DNA of 64,000 nt from the NCBI GenBank assembly GCA_037447655.1, contig JBBHKE010001154.1, forward strand, positions 36,429-100,428, in the 5' to 3' direction. A program made the position numbers and the translations under genes. Under the pieces are notes generated by a model. It had not been told where the DNA came from. It was given only the letters and a program-made list of their open reading frames with translations, and did not search any database. How positions within the stretch are numbered: the first letter of the stretch is position 1; every line of letters begins with the position of its first letter. The stretch comes from Zygnema cylindricum (lineage: Eukaryota > Streptophyta > Zygnematophyceae > Zygnematales > Zygnemataceae). Positions 43,706 to 56,179 of this stretch are shown piece after piece.

Positions 43706-44666
43706 TGTAACAGTAATAGCGCATTAAATTTTGTCGTAAATGGATGTTTAAGGGTTACAAATATAGAGTTGTTAATTCCGTAGACGTCCGCGAAAGAATC
43801 GCACGATTTGGAGTTCTATTTCAAGAGAAATAGCGATAGGTGTTTAAGGTGATAGCGCGGGGTCAAACTAACAAATGGGTATCATTTTAACGAGGTTAAG
43901 GGTCAAAAGTAGCCGCGGAATTTCACGCGTACGTCTATAAAATACTAATAGTCGTTCAGTACATATGATGGCTCGTTTCGTACGATTTTTAGTACGAAAC
44001 GTCATAAGTAAAAAATTGTAAATTTAGTAGATAGTTTCGCTTGTAAAATTTGTGACGCACGAACGTGCGAAGTCAAGTTTCAATTGCGCCCACTTTGCAC
44101 GTAATTGTTATGCAGTAAAGTGTAGCGTTTCATTGGTTAGTAAATGCTACGTAGTTAGTGGGAGATTTCACACGCTTTTGCATTGGTCAGTCTGAGTCAT
44201 TGCTAATCAATGATAAGCCCAAGTAAAACCTGTTTAAAGGAGCGTTGACTCTGGCCTGGCGAGTCAAGGGCGATGATGGATTAATAGTGAAGTCTAAAAG
44301 AAGAGTAGGCACCTTTTCCTTTAAGAAATTTTGTGGAATTTCCGACTGATCTTGGTCTTGAGCGATTAAAACCAAATTGGAGCAATGACATTCTTGCACT
44401 CAAATCTTTTACTAAGTAGTGTTTTAGTAGTTAAGAGATAAAATTATTAAGAGTGGAGAGTAAAAGAAAACACTTTTAAAGAAGGGTTGAGCCACGAGGG
44501 CAAGAGACCAAACTAATGTTATGTGGACCTAAGCTTGTTCTAATTTAAAGTTTATCCTTATGTGAATGCTTTCCAAAGTGAATGTGTAATTTTCCAATGT
44601 GTGGAATGTGTGGTTGAAATTGGTTGTAGTGATGGGATTTTCTTAGAGGTAGGAAATCATGTTACA
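43706..44666 (+). repeat. Gypsy-2 5' LTR
   Basis: 961 bp, TGTAACAG..CATGTTACA. Variants match Gypsy-1's 5' LTR. Confidence 0.95.
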
Positions 44667-44668
44667 TA

Positions 44669-44680
44669 TGGTATTATAGC
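44669..44680 (+). other. Gypsy-2 primer-binding site (mutated)
   Basis: TGGTATTATAGC follows the LTR after two bases; it is the initiator tRNA-Met 3'-end site with about three mismatches. Confidence 0.75.
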
Positions 44681-44699
44681 TTTGGTTAGAAGCCAATGA

Positions 44700-45890
44700 G
44701 AAGCTTGCTCACCCGAAAATTGACTTTAATGATCAGTGGGGGTGCTCTTACCTGTGTCGGTGGAACCACAATGTGAGTGGTAGGCGATTGGAGGGAAACT
44801 AAGTGACCACACTGCTAGCGGACCCTGGTTAGATGTGGGGCGTGCTTAGGTCTTAAGAACACAAGCGAGTTGGGTAGTGTAGCCACCGCTGAATCTCACT
44901 CAAATTACCTAAAGGCCAAACAAACTTGCCTTCTCTAAACGGTGATTCATGTGTAAAGGGAGGGTTTGAAGCCATGAATCGTGAAGATGTGATGATCAGA
45001 GAGTAAAAGATCCCGATGTCGTAAAAAAACGGAAATTTGCTTATAGAGGAGAAAGAAAGTGGAGTAGTTTACTTCTTCAAGAGCAAATAAGTCCTAAAAT
45101 TACTTAAAACTTTTCAAACCCTAAATTGTTACATTTGAGAGCTTTTTAATTTTGCTCTTGCACAATTTATGGTTGAATCTTGCATTTGAGAGCTTTCAAT
45201 ATTGCTATTGCAAAATTTGTGCGAAAATTCTTACATTTCTGCATCAATGTTTGGGAAATTGAAGAATTAAATTTGCACTAACTTACTTTCAATGTCTTAT
45301 TGATTTCTCAATTTTTGATGTTTTTCAAACGATTTGTGAAAGAGAATAAATTTTGGATTAGAGCAATCTGAGGACTTCAAACCTGCAACAAATTTCTTTG
45401 GGAAATTATATTCTATCTTTTATTTTGTTTGATTTCATTAGGCGATAATCCGAAACTGTGCATGGAAACGTAAAATGGAGAATGCCTTGAATGTTTGTAA
45501 AGAAACGCATTGTGAAATTGGTCAAAATATTTAATAATCATGATGTTGCTGTGGATGAAACAATTTTTGAATTAAAAAATAAATTGAAAGTTGTTAAGGA
45601 AATCGAAATGTTTCAAATGAGAAATTTAATAAACTCATGAACTTAATTCAGACCAAGAATGAGGTTAATGGCCAAAAGGGTGAGAGGATTAAAACGACTA
45701 GCTGGAAATCCTCATTTAAGTCTACCAAATCTAGAGGTTAAGGAGTTAACTTTGGAGGGCAAATTAATGAGTCGAAAGGCTAGGATAGCTCAATTTATTA
45801 TGATGCTCACAACACTGCATAATTTGAAGAATCCTTTTGATGAAATTACCAACAACTGACCTATATTAGGACAGTTAAATAACGATGACA
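44700..45890 (+). pseudogene. Gypsy-2 gag remnant
   Basis: Short broken frames only. Sequence is collinear with Gypsy-1 21611-22870 in inverted form. The small frame 45659-45859 lies in the gag-protease linker. No zinc knuckle was seen. Confidence 0.5.
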
Positions 45891-45901
45891 CCACACATAG
45901 T

Positions 45902-46260
45902 TTGATCATATTTGAGTCTTTAGTTGAACGAAAACCGTTAACAATAATGGTTGATTCAAGTGCTACACAAAATTTTATTTCACATAAGTTTGTAGAGGAA
46001 AATAAAATTCCTACTCTCATAAGGGAAAAGCCTTTACATGTTCAAGTGGCAAATAGTAATAAGTCCACATTAGGCTTAGAAACTGACATAATAGAAGTTG
46101 ATATAAATGGTAATAAAATGAAAATTGTGTGTGAATAACGAATTTAGGAAGTGAGGAACTAGTTATGGGAAAGCCTTGGTTAACTGAACATAATCTTCAA
46201 ATTAATTGGGAAATTAACACATTAAAAGTGAAGTATGAAAATGGTTAGAAGGTTTTGCAA
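45902..46260 (+). pseudogene. Gypsy-2 protease (active site altered)
   Basis: The frame reads LTIMVDSSATQNFISHKFV, where the family motif D-S-G-A has become D-S-S-A, then KPLHVQVANSNKSTLGLETD. A stop at 46136-46138 precedes LGSEELVMGKPWL. Gypsy-1 keeps the glycine. Confidence 0.88.
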
Positions 46261-46539
46261 GTATTACCTTCAAAGATAATTCATACGAATCATATAAATT
46301 ATATAAACAAACTGGTAGTGGAAGGTTTGATTTCAGCTAAATAATTTATAAAGAATTTAAAAGATAAAACAAATCATGCTTTCTTGTTATTAGTAACCGA
46401 GGCAGTTACTGATAAAATGGGGGGAGAAAACACTAACATTGATGTCATTCGTAAATAAGACACCATAAAAATCTCGAAAAACTAAAATCTGATTTTGTAA
46501 CTAACATTAATACATATGATGCTGCGGTTAAAGATTTGA

Positions 46540-47280
46540 TTTTTGAATTTCGAGATGTTTTCTCGACTGATTTACCCTTAAGAAGGCAATTTTTCGAGAT
46601 GTGGAACATGTTATTAACTTGAAACTTGGATGTAATCCTATTGTCACAAATTTATAAGCACAATTTCTTTGAGCAAGAGGAGTTAAAGAAATTGGTCTAT
46701 GAGCTTTTGGAGAAAGAACATATTTAGCCCAACAAATCATCGTACCAAGCACTAGTTCTTTTCGTCAAAATCAAAGACGGAACATTGAGAATATGTGTCG
46801 ACTATCGTAGTATGAACAAGATTACACTGAAGGAAAAGAATCCGTTACCTTTAATTTCTGATTTGATAGATTGTTGAAAAGGTGCTAAAGTATTTTCGTT
46901 GATTGATCTGTGTAATGGCTTCAATCATGTGCCGATGAGAACTGATGATGTTGATAAAACTGCTTTCTAGACTAGGGTTGGTCATTTTGAATGGATGGTG
47001 ATGCCATTTGGCTTAACGAATGCACCGCCTATTTACCAAAGATAAACGAACCAAACTTTTTCAGATTATATAGATGGGTTTGCCCAGGTGTTCATAAATG
47101 ATATTATAATTTAACGTGAATCTAAAGAACAACATGTAATTCATTTAACGAAAGTGTTAGAAAGTTTAAGGGAAAAAAAATTATATGGAAAATTATCAAA
47201 ATCCAGTTTTATTAAAAGTGAATATTTATTTTTGGGACATATAGTTAGTGGGGACGGTGTTTAAACAGATCCATCCAGAA
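46540..47280 (+). pseudogene. Gypsy-2 reverse transcriptase (multiple stops)
   Basis: Reading through stops gives [52 protein letters not shown] and the active-site strand FINDIII, in which an Asp is replaced by Asn. At least four in-frame stops are visible. Confidence 0.88.
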
Positions 47281-47339
47281 TTACTGTAATCCAAAATAGG
47301 AAGCAACCCACAAATGTCAGATACGTTAGATCATTTTCG

Positions 47340-47900
47340 AGATTGACCACTTATTACAGGAAATTTATCAAAAACTCTATTATGATCACCGCACCTTTGA
47401 CGGAATTACTTCAGGAGGAAGAGACTTTTCTGTGTGGAGCAGATTAAAAGAGGGCTTTCGAGGTACTAAAAGGGAAGTTCACCTCTGCCCCTACACTGGA
47501 GTATCCCGATCCTATAAGGGAATTTGAAGTTTTGATCACTACTGATGCATCTCATGAAGGTCTACGTACAGTCATAAGTCATAAAGTCGACATACATTTT
47601 CATCCTATTGCTTTTGAGTCCAAAAAATTCAATGATGTTGAAAATAACTATCCAGTATAGGAAAAAGAATTACTTGCAATTGTTCATACATTGGTAAAAT
47701 GGCGTTGTTATTTGCATAATAGAGAATTTACAGTACACTGTGATGATAAATCACTCTCTTATCTAGAGAGATTAAGTGATGTACAGATTATAAATGGCAG
47801 AATGGTTAGGTGGATGCACAAATTATCATATTTCAAAATTAATGTCAAACATATTTCTGGAAAGACAAATATAGTCCTTATTTAGGGAGATTAAGTGATA
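47340..47900 (+). pseudogene. Gypsy-2 RNase H
   Basis: VLITTDASHEGLRTVISH and then WRCYLHNREFTVHCDDKSL (47691-47885), which normally reads H-x-D-H/N-K-x-L. FKINVKHISGKTN ends the domain, and a partly repeated stretch follows at 47885-48010 (GTCAAACATATTT twice). Confidence 0.85.
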
Positions 47901-48049
47901 CACGGATTATAACTGGCAACAAACAGGTGAGGTGATGCACAAATTGACATATTTCAAATTTAATGTCAAACATATTTTCTGGAAACACAAATATAGTCGT
48001 AGATCCTTTAAATAGATATTTTGAAAAAAATGTGATGGTTCGGGATGAA

Positions 48050-48830
48050 TTGTTTTTAGATGCTGTTAGAAATGGTTAGGACATATATGTTTATTTTTCT
48101 GTGATTTGCAAGAATATTTCGGGAGGGAATTCTGACCCATTGAATGAGAGGCATGTCAAAAACTTTGGAATAGAAGATGGTTTATTGTATTTGCGAATAG
48201 GGGATAGATATGCATTCTTGAAATGGGAGACTTAAGAAAAAACTTTTACAAGAAGCCCACGAGCATTTAGGACATCTAGGTCGAGATAAAACTCTTAGTT
48301 AGGTGCAAAGTTGATTGTTTTGGCCCGCGATGGCAAAATAGGTGTTCAAACACGTGGAAAGTTGTGTCCATTGCTAACAGAGTAAACCTATTAACCAGAA
48401 ACCTAGAGGTTTGTTAAAACCTTTAGATAGAACATAGGAATCTGTCAGTATGAATTTTATTATCAGGTTTCTAGCTACATCTAGAAGAAATGACAATATC
48501 ATGGTCGTAGTCAATAGGTTCAGTAAAATGGAAATATTTATCATTTGCAAAACTACACATTCAGTTCTAGCTATTGCAAAAAAAAAAATTGACAACATGG
48601 TCAGACATCATAGAGTTCTTTTGTCTATAGTAAGTGATAGGGATTCTAAATTTACCTTTGCATTTTGGAAAGAATTTCAGCAAAATTTAGTCACTGAATT
48701 AAAAATGAGTACCCATTATCATCCTCAGACAGATAGACAGAGTGAAACGATGAACCCAACACTGGAGGAAATGCTTAGGAGTGTTTGCAGTCGAGTTCAT
48801 ATTACATTGAAATTTAATCTGCCATAAATG
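48050..48830 (+). pseudogene. Gypsy-2 integrase
   Basis: The frame 48450-48827 carries IVSDRDSKF (second Asp) and STHYHPQTDRQSETMN (Glu), but the first Asp position is Asn (VVVNRFSKM). The upstream HHCC zinc region is present in pieces (EAHEHLGHLGRDKT, 48260-48360). Confidence 0.88.
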
Positions 48831-49229
48831 GAATTTGCATACAATTCATGTACACATGGCAGTACAAGATTCTCACCAATTGAAGTTGCATACGAATCTA
48901 ACCCAAAGAAGCTGCTTTAGATTTAACAACAGAGGTCACTCAAGAGAATAGAGGTTTTCGAACAAGTTTTGGGAATACTTTGAAACATTTTGGAAAACAG
49001 TCGGGGATGCATTAGTGGAAGGCACAAAGGAGACAATAATTAAATGCTAATCGCAATCAGGGTGATTGGGTGGTAAACACATGTGACAAGGTTTGGCTTT
49101 CTACAACTCATTACAGGTGCAAGATTGAGGGATAATCGGATCCTACAGAGAAATTTGCTCCTAACTACATTGGACCACTTATTGTAATCGAGATGATATC
49201 GTTAGTTGCTGCCAAATTGAACTTTCTAC

Positions 49230-49510
49230 CTTCAACAAAAATTCATCCAGTAATACACATCAGTTAGTTGAAACAAGCAAATCTTCAACCAGTTGAAGAA
49301 GAATTAGAACTGGATCCCTCTATAATTATAGAACCTGAGGTCCACAAATAAGTACTAGATTGGGTTGGTCAACGGTTCAAGGTAAGCAGTACTATATTCT
49401 AGCAAGTGCATTATCTACGAAGGTTAGAAGATGAGTTGACTTTAAAAGATAAAAATTCTAAGTTTTTACAAAGGTATTAGAGGGATAATAGTATAGAAGT
49501 CCTGTCTTTA
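49230..49510 (+). pseudogene. Gypsy-2 integrase tail, chromodomain-like
   Basis: After an I-H-P-V-x-H-x-S-x-L-K motif, typical just before Gypsy chromodomains, comes LRRLEDELTLKDKNSKFLQR. Stops interrupt it. The match to Gypsy-1 11950-12200 supports homology. Confidence 0.6.
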
Positions 49511-49547
49511 GAGTGAAATTTGTTTTAACTGAGGCTTGTTAAAAATA

Positions 49548-49559
49548 AAGAGGGGATGA
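49548..49559 (+). other. Gypsy-2 polypurine tract
   Basis: AAGAGGGGATGA ends at the 3' LTR. Confidence 0.85.
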
Positions 49560-50527
49560 TGTAAAAATAATAGCGGATCAAACTTGGTAATAAATGGGTA
49601 TTTAAGGGTTACAAATATAGAGATATTAATTTGGTAGAAACCCGCAAAAAAATCGCGCGATTTGGAGTTCTATTTTAAAAGATATAACGATAGGTGTATT
49701 TAGGTGAGAGCAAGGGATCAAACTAACAAGTGGGTATCATTGTAACGGGTTAAGGGTCAAAAGTAGCTGCAAAATTTTAGGCGTACGTCTATAAAGTACT
49801 TATAGTCCTTTAGTACAAATGATGGTTCGTTTCGTACGATTTTTTGTACAAAACGTCATAAGTTAAATTTTGTAAATTTCGCAAGTAGTTTAGCGTGTAA
49901 AATTTGTGACGCGCGAACGTGCAAAGTCGCGTTTCAATTCACGCTCACTTTGCACGTAAATGTTATGTAGTAAAATGTAGGGTTTCATTGGTTAGTAAAT
50001 GCTATGTAGTTAATGGGAAATTTCACATGCTTTTGCATTAGTCAGTCTGAGTCATTGTTGATCAATGATTGGCCCAGATAAAACTTGTTCAACGGAGCGT
50101 TGATTCTAGCTTGGAGATTTCGGGGCGATAATGGATTTATAGTGAAGTCTAAAAGAAGAGTAGGCATCTTTTCCTTTGGAGAATTTGTGGAAATTCCGAT
50201 TGATTTTGGTCTTGAGCGATTAAAACCAAATTGGAGCAATGGCATTTTGCACTTAAATCTCTTACTAACTAAGTAGTGTTTTAGTAGTTAACAGATACAA
50301 TTATTAAGAGTACAGAGTAGTATAAAACACTTTAAAAGAAGGGTTGATCCACGAGGGCAAGAGACCAAGCTAATGTTATGTGGAAAAAAGCTTCTTCTAA
50401 TTTAAAGTTTATCCTTATGTGAGTTCTTTCCAATGTGAATGTGTAATTTTCCAATGTGTGGAATGTGAGGTTGAAATTGGTTATAGTAATGAGATTTTTT
50501 TTCTGAGAGATAGAAAATCCTATTGCA
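49560..50527 (+). repeat. Gypsy-2 3' LTR
   Basis: 968 bp, TGTAAAAATAAT..CCTATTGCA. Variants match Gypsy-1's 3' LTR. The terminal segment has diverged (ATTGCA instead of GTTACA). Confidence 0.92.
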
Positions 50528-51420
50528 CTCACCCACCTTGGCTTGGGTTTCTTGTTGCTGATGTGACCATGTTCTTGAGCCTGAAGGCGTCCATTACTTA
50601 GTGGCTCCCACATGGGCGAGTTGATTCAGGCTCACGGCACGATTCGAGACACCATTCAATTGTTCCTTATGAGGGGGGATTTTGTGTTTGTCAGGGATGT
50701 TTCCTACATTATTCTTTCGTGCGGATTGACATTATCTAACTCGATAGTGCGCGTCGTACATTTAGTGACGTTGTTTTGGCGAACCCTACCTCGGATTCCG
50801 TCGTCAGTCAAGCAGCTTGGCATGTGGGTGTGGCCGCCCGTGACGCGGCTAGGAGGAAGGAGCGTGATTACGCTCAACGCGATGCTAGCTTCATTTTGAT
50901 GGTGGTCAAGATAATTGGTTCTTTGGGTGTTGTTTTGGACGAGTTCCTCTATGCTTGTGGTCGGCGCTCGTTCGAGCGGCGGGGACTTGGGAGCCCTTCT
51001 GTTTCTGTACTTCTTTTTATCGTCAACATCTATCTGTGGCCCTAAAATGAGTGGAGGCTTCTATCCTCCTTTGATTGTCTATTGCAATTATGGACCGTCA
51101 ACATTTTCCGGAACTCCCACATTGTGCTCCTTCAAGATTTGGGGACTTATGTGGTTGCTTTTCGTAGATTTTAAGTTATGTTGGGGTTTTGTCGACACAT
51201 GTTGGATTTTTCCTTAGATGTTTGGTTTGCTGTTTTTTGCTTCTTTGGGTGTTATCGGTGTACTTGCTACCTTTTCTTATTTTCGTTGCTTTTTTCGTGC
51301 TTATCCTATTTGGTTATTCCCCCCGCATATAGTTTTTCAGTTTTTGCAATGCTATTTTTTTTGTTCCCGTGGACTCAGATGGTTTACCATCTCGCTTTTT
51401 AATAAAGTCAGCCATAATAT
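50528..51420 (+). mobile_element. LINE-like fragment (copy C), right-arm specific
   Basis: Starts directly after the Gypsy 3' LTR and ends GGTTTACCATCTCGC..AATAAAGTCAGCC like copies A and B. Its 5' half, with frame changes, translates to HGTIRDTIQLF, then SDVVLANPTSDSVV and KERDYAQRDASFI..FLYACGRRSFERRG. This resembles the C-terminal region of some non-LTR retrotransposon polyproteins (a D-V-x-x-x-N-P motif, then basic K-x-x-Y). Because the frame is broken it is a dead fragment. The family assignment is an inference. Confidence 0.5.
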
Positions 51421-52630
51421 ACCAAACTAATACGTTTGATAATGAGTTCAATTCCATAAAAAAAATTATCCTTCAGAAGTACAAAAAAATTGTAAAACAT
51501 GAGACAATCACCATATCGAGTTGATATTGAGATACAAGTTGCGATATCAAATTGCCGAGTTTCCGAATTTTATTCTGTATAACCAGCATTCAGTACCGTA
51601 CCGCAGTATTGAAAAAATGTACATTTCATGTTCTTAATGAATTTTAGAAACATGTCATTAAGGATTTTGTCACGTAGCTTGAACCGGGCTTGGTCAAAGA
51701 CGTCAAATAAGGAGCCTATCAAAAAACTTTATCAAAAATCACCTCGAGGGGGTGTTTTTAGTTAAATTACCACTCAAACAAGGAATGAAAAATGACCCAC
51801 GTACGAGCCACAAGAGTGGTAAAATTTGAGGACGAGGGTGAGTCCTCGCTATTTTTCTTCGTGCACGTCACGCACATGTACGAAAAAAAAAAATCCAGGG
51901 GTCTTAGTCCTCGAATTTCATTCATGAGGTCTTTTGTAAACTTTTGCTCCGTCTTTGCCTCTCCCCTCTCCCTCTCACACCATCGCTTTTATCTCACAAT
52001 TTTTAGAATGAGACACGTTAATATTGGTAAAAATCAATTTTTTTTTTTTTTTTTTACAATTTTTAGGTTTTTTTAAAATGGCAAATCCAGTGAAAAAAAT
52101 AGAAAAAATGAAATCGGGAAACCATGGCAGAAAGTTATTGAATCACTGACATCGAGGTTGTCACAAGTGAGCATGATGTCACAATGTCAACAAACCCTAA
52201 ACATCTACAATTTCTCAAAAATCTAGACGTCTACCACTGTCGTTGTTTTTGTTGGCGTCACTAATTGTCCGAAGTTTTGTAGTCGGCTTCAATCGTCACA
52301 AGTTGTACTTACGTCTACAACCGTTACATTTCAAAGATCCGATTTCATTTTCGCACATAGGGACGCTCTTCAAAGTAGTACGAAAAATCTTTACTAGAGT
52401 CCAAAATACTTTATCAAAGTACCGATTACATGGGGACCTTCCCTAAGTTTCGGCCACATGGGAAAGTGCCCTTAGTTTTTTAATATTTGAAACATACAGA
52501 CAGACTTACAGAAACGCTAAACCCCGTAGTACGTGCGTACTTCCAAATATCATATGTATGTGACACGGCTGGACCAGATATTGCGTTTGTACGTGTTTCC
52601 GTACTTTTTATCTATAATCTATAATGAAAA
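51421..52630. other. Unassigned right-arm DNA
   Basis: 51700-52040 matches 10266-10630 in inverted form, including the CTCCCCTCTCCCTCTC block and AATGAAAAATGACCCACG. 52090-52630 has no counterpart on the left. No gene was recognised. Confidence 0.5.
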
Positions 52631-53463
52631 TAACATACGGGCCCATGTAGTTGTAACTTAGCAAATTTACTTTGTTTTTTAGCGCGGATGCGGCGAACCC
52701 GGATTTCAAGTGTCTTTATGTGTTTACACAAAATTGTTACCTAAGTTTGTGACGATTATATACGTCGCAGCTGCGTTGTCTGTACGGATCTTATCCAAAG
52801 TGACCGCAGCTGCGTTTGTCCTGTCAGTATCGCAGCTTCGCTGCTGCGCTGCTCTGCTGCTGCGCAGCTCTGCTGTATAGCAGCTGCGCTGCTCTTCCGT
52901 ATAGCAGCTGCGCTGCTGTCTGTATAGTTGCTGCGCTGCTGCGCTGCTCTGAGACTGAGAGCTTTCCAAAAGACAACACGACATACCTTTGCCTAAACCT
53001 CCCCCGTCTGGCCGCCATGACTTCGCAGATTCTTCACCTTTCGCAAACTTTTCACTTTCCCATATTTTTCAAATTTGCCTGAAATGACACTGCAACATCG
53101 AGACTATTGTACAAAAAAATCGTACAAGGTGCATGCGGGTAAAAACGAACAATCCTGTACTTTTTTCATGCGTCAAAAACTTTTGAAAACTTTTCACACG
53201 TGGGAATATGTATTTCTATTTTTGTAAATGGTTTTACTATGTTTAAAACACATTGCCGATGTGGTTTATGATAAGTTTGAAGATGACGTGACAATGGATC
53301 GAAAAAACACAAGACGGCAACATCCTAAGTTTGAGAGTGACGCAAATTGTACTCTACATAATTGCGAGTCCTTCGTACTATCGCAACTTAGGCAGTATGA
53401 CGCTAAGTTTTACAAGAAAACGACAAGAAAAAACTTGAACTTAGCCACATGGGGCCGTACCCT
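52631..53463. mobile_element. Family E long-TIR element, right arm only
   Basis: Ends ATACGGGCCCATGTAGTTG and CATGGGGCCGTACCCTA. The interior resembles 3142-3922 but contains a GCTGC-rich insertion (52765-52960). Confidence 0.55.
52765..52960. repeat. GCTGC/CTG-rich imperfect repeat
   Basis: Dense CAGCTGCGCTGCTCT- and GCAGCTGCGCTGCTG-type words, with GTATAGCAGCTGCGCTGC recurring three times. It lies inside the family E element and is not present in the copies at 3142, 9473 or 54546. Confidence 0.85.
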
Positions 53464-53512
53464 AATCTTATAAATGCCGAACACCTTCACTGCCCATCGC
53501 TACAGTACTATA

Positions 53513-53733
53513 CATCGTGTATCACTATTAGTGTTTAATTATTTTTTCTCCAATTGAAACATCATTTCTTTGTACACACTTGTCCAATTTTCAATTTGAG
53601 ACTGCTTATCAGAAGTCGAGAATCTTACCTTTTAATCGCAACCGTCACATCCACAATTCGACATGTGGGTACGGATAAAGGTTGTTTTAAGTGACAAGAA
53701 AAAACATTAACATTAATAACGATACATCGTGGT
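53513..53733. mobile_element. TA-flanked MITE (family C), right arm
   Basis: Ends CATCGTGTATCACTATTAGTG on the left and TAATAACGATACATCGTGG on the right, with TA outside. The left arm retains only its last part (10243-10265). Confidence 0.7.
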
Positions 53734-53879
53734 ACTGTATTATTCTGTATAGTTCAACATTATTGTTCAAGTGACTGACTTTTAGTTCAACATTATTGTT
53801 CAAGTGACTGACTTTTTGACCAAGAATCACAAATTAAGTTGGTGACAATTGAATTCAGTGGTCAACAGTGAGCAACGTC

Positions 53880-54546
53880 AAAATGGATGTGCTGATTGTA
53901 TACATTGACAATGCCCGTGACGACTGTCAACATCTACGATCTATGAGACGCACGCTATTTTTTGTAACTGTTTATGACGTCGCATGACTTTCCGTGACAT
54001 TGTAGACGTACCGCCATCGAGCCTGTGCGGTTTCACGGTTGAAGGAGATGCGCATTGCTTTCGCATCTCCTGTTCGGTCGGCGTGAAATGACATTGAAAT
54101 CTTAAGACCCCTACAAAACTAAAAAACTGCAACAGACGCAAACGGACAAAATAAAATAAAATTATGTACTTTTCATCGTCGTATTGAACGCACGGACAAA
54201 ACATAACGAATAGTGTAATTTTTGTCGTCAGTTGAATTTGTTTGAAATTTTTGAAAAACTCTTACACGTGCGAATACTTGTTCCTATTTGTTCAGCGAAA
54301 ATACTTGCTTTAAAACACATCGCCTATGTGTTTTAAAGAAAAGTTTGAAGATGACACTTTTTGGCGTGGCGGTGGGTCGAAGAGCACAAGACGACAACAT
54401 GTAGTACATCCTAACTTGGATGATGACGCAAAATGTACTTCTCCTTTTTTTCTATTTTTTTGTATGGTTGAAACGTACGTAGTACGAAGCTAAGTTTTAT
54501 AGGAAAACGACAGAAAAAAAACACTTAATTTGGCACATTGAGACAA
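53880..54546 (+). mobile_element. Family E element, right-arm copy
   Basis: Orthologue of 9473-10130; ends CACATTGAGACAAACCCTA. It contains the ATGTGTTTTAAA and GAAAACGACAG modules. Confidence 0.55.
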
Positions 54547-54621
54547 ACCCTAATTCCTTAACTCAAATAGCGGTAACGCGTTGTATATGGAAAAATGTGA
54601 GGGTAAACCGTACAATTTTAA

Positions 54622-55567
54622 CATAGTTGTTCTCGGCGTTTAGTGCAAACGATTTAATCACGATGAATTATACGTAACAAACGCATTGAACCTTTTGAAA
54701 AAATCGTAGAAATCTTTAATGAATTTTCTTCCGTACAATTTTGTACATGTAAAAAAGAATAAGTTTTACATATACCGCAGTTTGTAAGTTTTCCGTTAAA
54801 TGAGAGCTAATAAATTTCATGTGTTTAAATATGCATGACACTACATGTCATTATCGGATATTCTTCATCGCATGGTAATGAACAACTTTTGAGCACGCTA
54901 GAGGTAAATTGCTTACACCCAGGTTCGAATGTAGTTTGACGCCACGTTTTTGTCAAAGTCCGTTTGTGTGATAGGCAGCCATGGCCGCCTTCTCTCTCTA
55001 TCTTTAAAACAGCATACGCCTGCATATAAATAAAGTACAATACAAACCATGTAGAAAAGACATTTTACATATTCAGCATTGCACGACATAAAAAAAATAA
55101 ATAATAAAAAAAGATACAATCACATTAATCAAAAAACAGAAATGCAGATTTTTCATCTATCTCTACTCTACATCTTCTTACCCTACATTGAAGTCCCTAA
55201 TGTCTTCACCCGAATTATTTTTCCCTTACCTCCCCTTCCTCTTTAGGCGCGCAAATAGTGTGAAATCTAACGTCTATTTTCAAAAATGTCCGTACATTTT
55301 CAAAAAAGTCATGTACATGTTCCGTGTATTTTTTGTTTTGTTTAATACTGAAAATACCAATAACTACGACGTGTGTTTTCGTTAAATTCCGTACATTACC
55401 GTAAAAAACTGTACAATTTACAGTAAACGTTGTACCTTTATATAGATTCGACGTTCAGTTTACCGAACAGAAACTACATCGCGTTTTTTTTCCGATTTAT
55501 TCAAAAGTCACGAATTATACGTTTTTCTTGGAAAAAAGGAAAAAATCGCGCGATTTGAACAACTATG
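54622..55567. mobile_element. Family B hAT-like element, right-arm specific
   Basis: 946 bp, CATAGTTGTTCTCGG..GAACAACTATG. The flanks AATTTTAA and AGATTTAG correspond to the single AGTTTTAG at the left-arm empty site (about 9410), so an 8-bp duplication with one or two later changes is likely. Confidence 0.8.
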
Positions 55568-55694
55568 AGATTTAGGCTGAAATTCTCTACAAATCACAAA
55601 TTTTCGGATCCAAATATTACGGCACTAGAAATGTAGGGGCGAAATTCCGTGACTTTCCATGGAGAAAATTTCAATTTTGCACAGAGGATTGCAC

Positions 55695-56178
55695 CATAGT
55701 TCAAAAGTAGGCGTTTCTTTTGTAGGTCTTTTGTCGGCGCCTTCATCGTAAGTTGTGTTATGGGCTTTTCATGTGACCGTCTTAAGTCGCTACTTTGATC
55801 AGCGACCGTCCGATCGTCCAAATCTGACGATAGTCCTATCGTAAGTTGTGTTATAGGCTTTTCATGTGATCTTCTTAGATCGCTACTTTGATCAGCGACC
55901 GTCCGATCGTCCGAATCTGACGGTTTAAAAAAGAAGTCGCTCAAAACTCACAGAAAAATTTTTTTTGTCCGTTTTTTTTCTTCAAATTTAGACATGACGT
56001 TTAATTCTCTATCGATCCATGTGCAACTCAACCCTGTTACTATTTTATTTCATTTTGCGGCCAATACAATATGGGTCTTAAGGGTATATTGTATTTAGGC
56101 GTATATTGCGTATTTAAGGGTATATTGCGTACAATAGGCATATTGTATGGGTGTACTTTCACGTACTTTTGAACCAAT
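55695..56178. mobile_element. MITE family A, right-arm specific
   Basis: Begins CATAGTTCAAAAGTAGG; the far end has mutated to GAACCAAT. The 8-mers GATTGCAC (55687-55694) and CATTGCAC (56179-56186) flank it. The left arm has the uninterrupted site at about 9282-9291. Confidence 0.82.
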
Positions 56179-56179
56179 C

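Larger units (their letters stand above)
43706..50527 (+). mobile_element. Ty3/Gypsy chromovirus-like element (Gypsy-2), same insertion as Gypsy-1
   Basis: Internal order: 5' LTR, primer-binding site, gag remnant, protease, reverse transcriptase, RNase H, integrase, chromodomain-like tail, polypurine tract, 3' LTR. The left target duplication ACAAG (43701-43705) is the complement of Gypsy-1's CTTGT and sits in the same flanking sequence. The right flank (CTCAC) does not match because LINE-like DNA starts there. It is riddled with stops and frameshifts. Confidence 0.95.
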
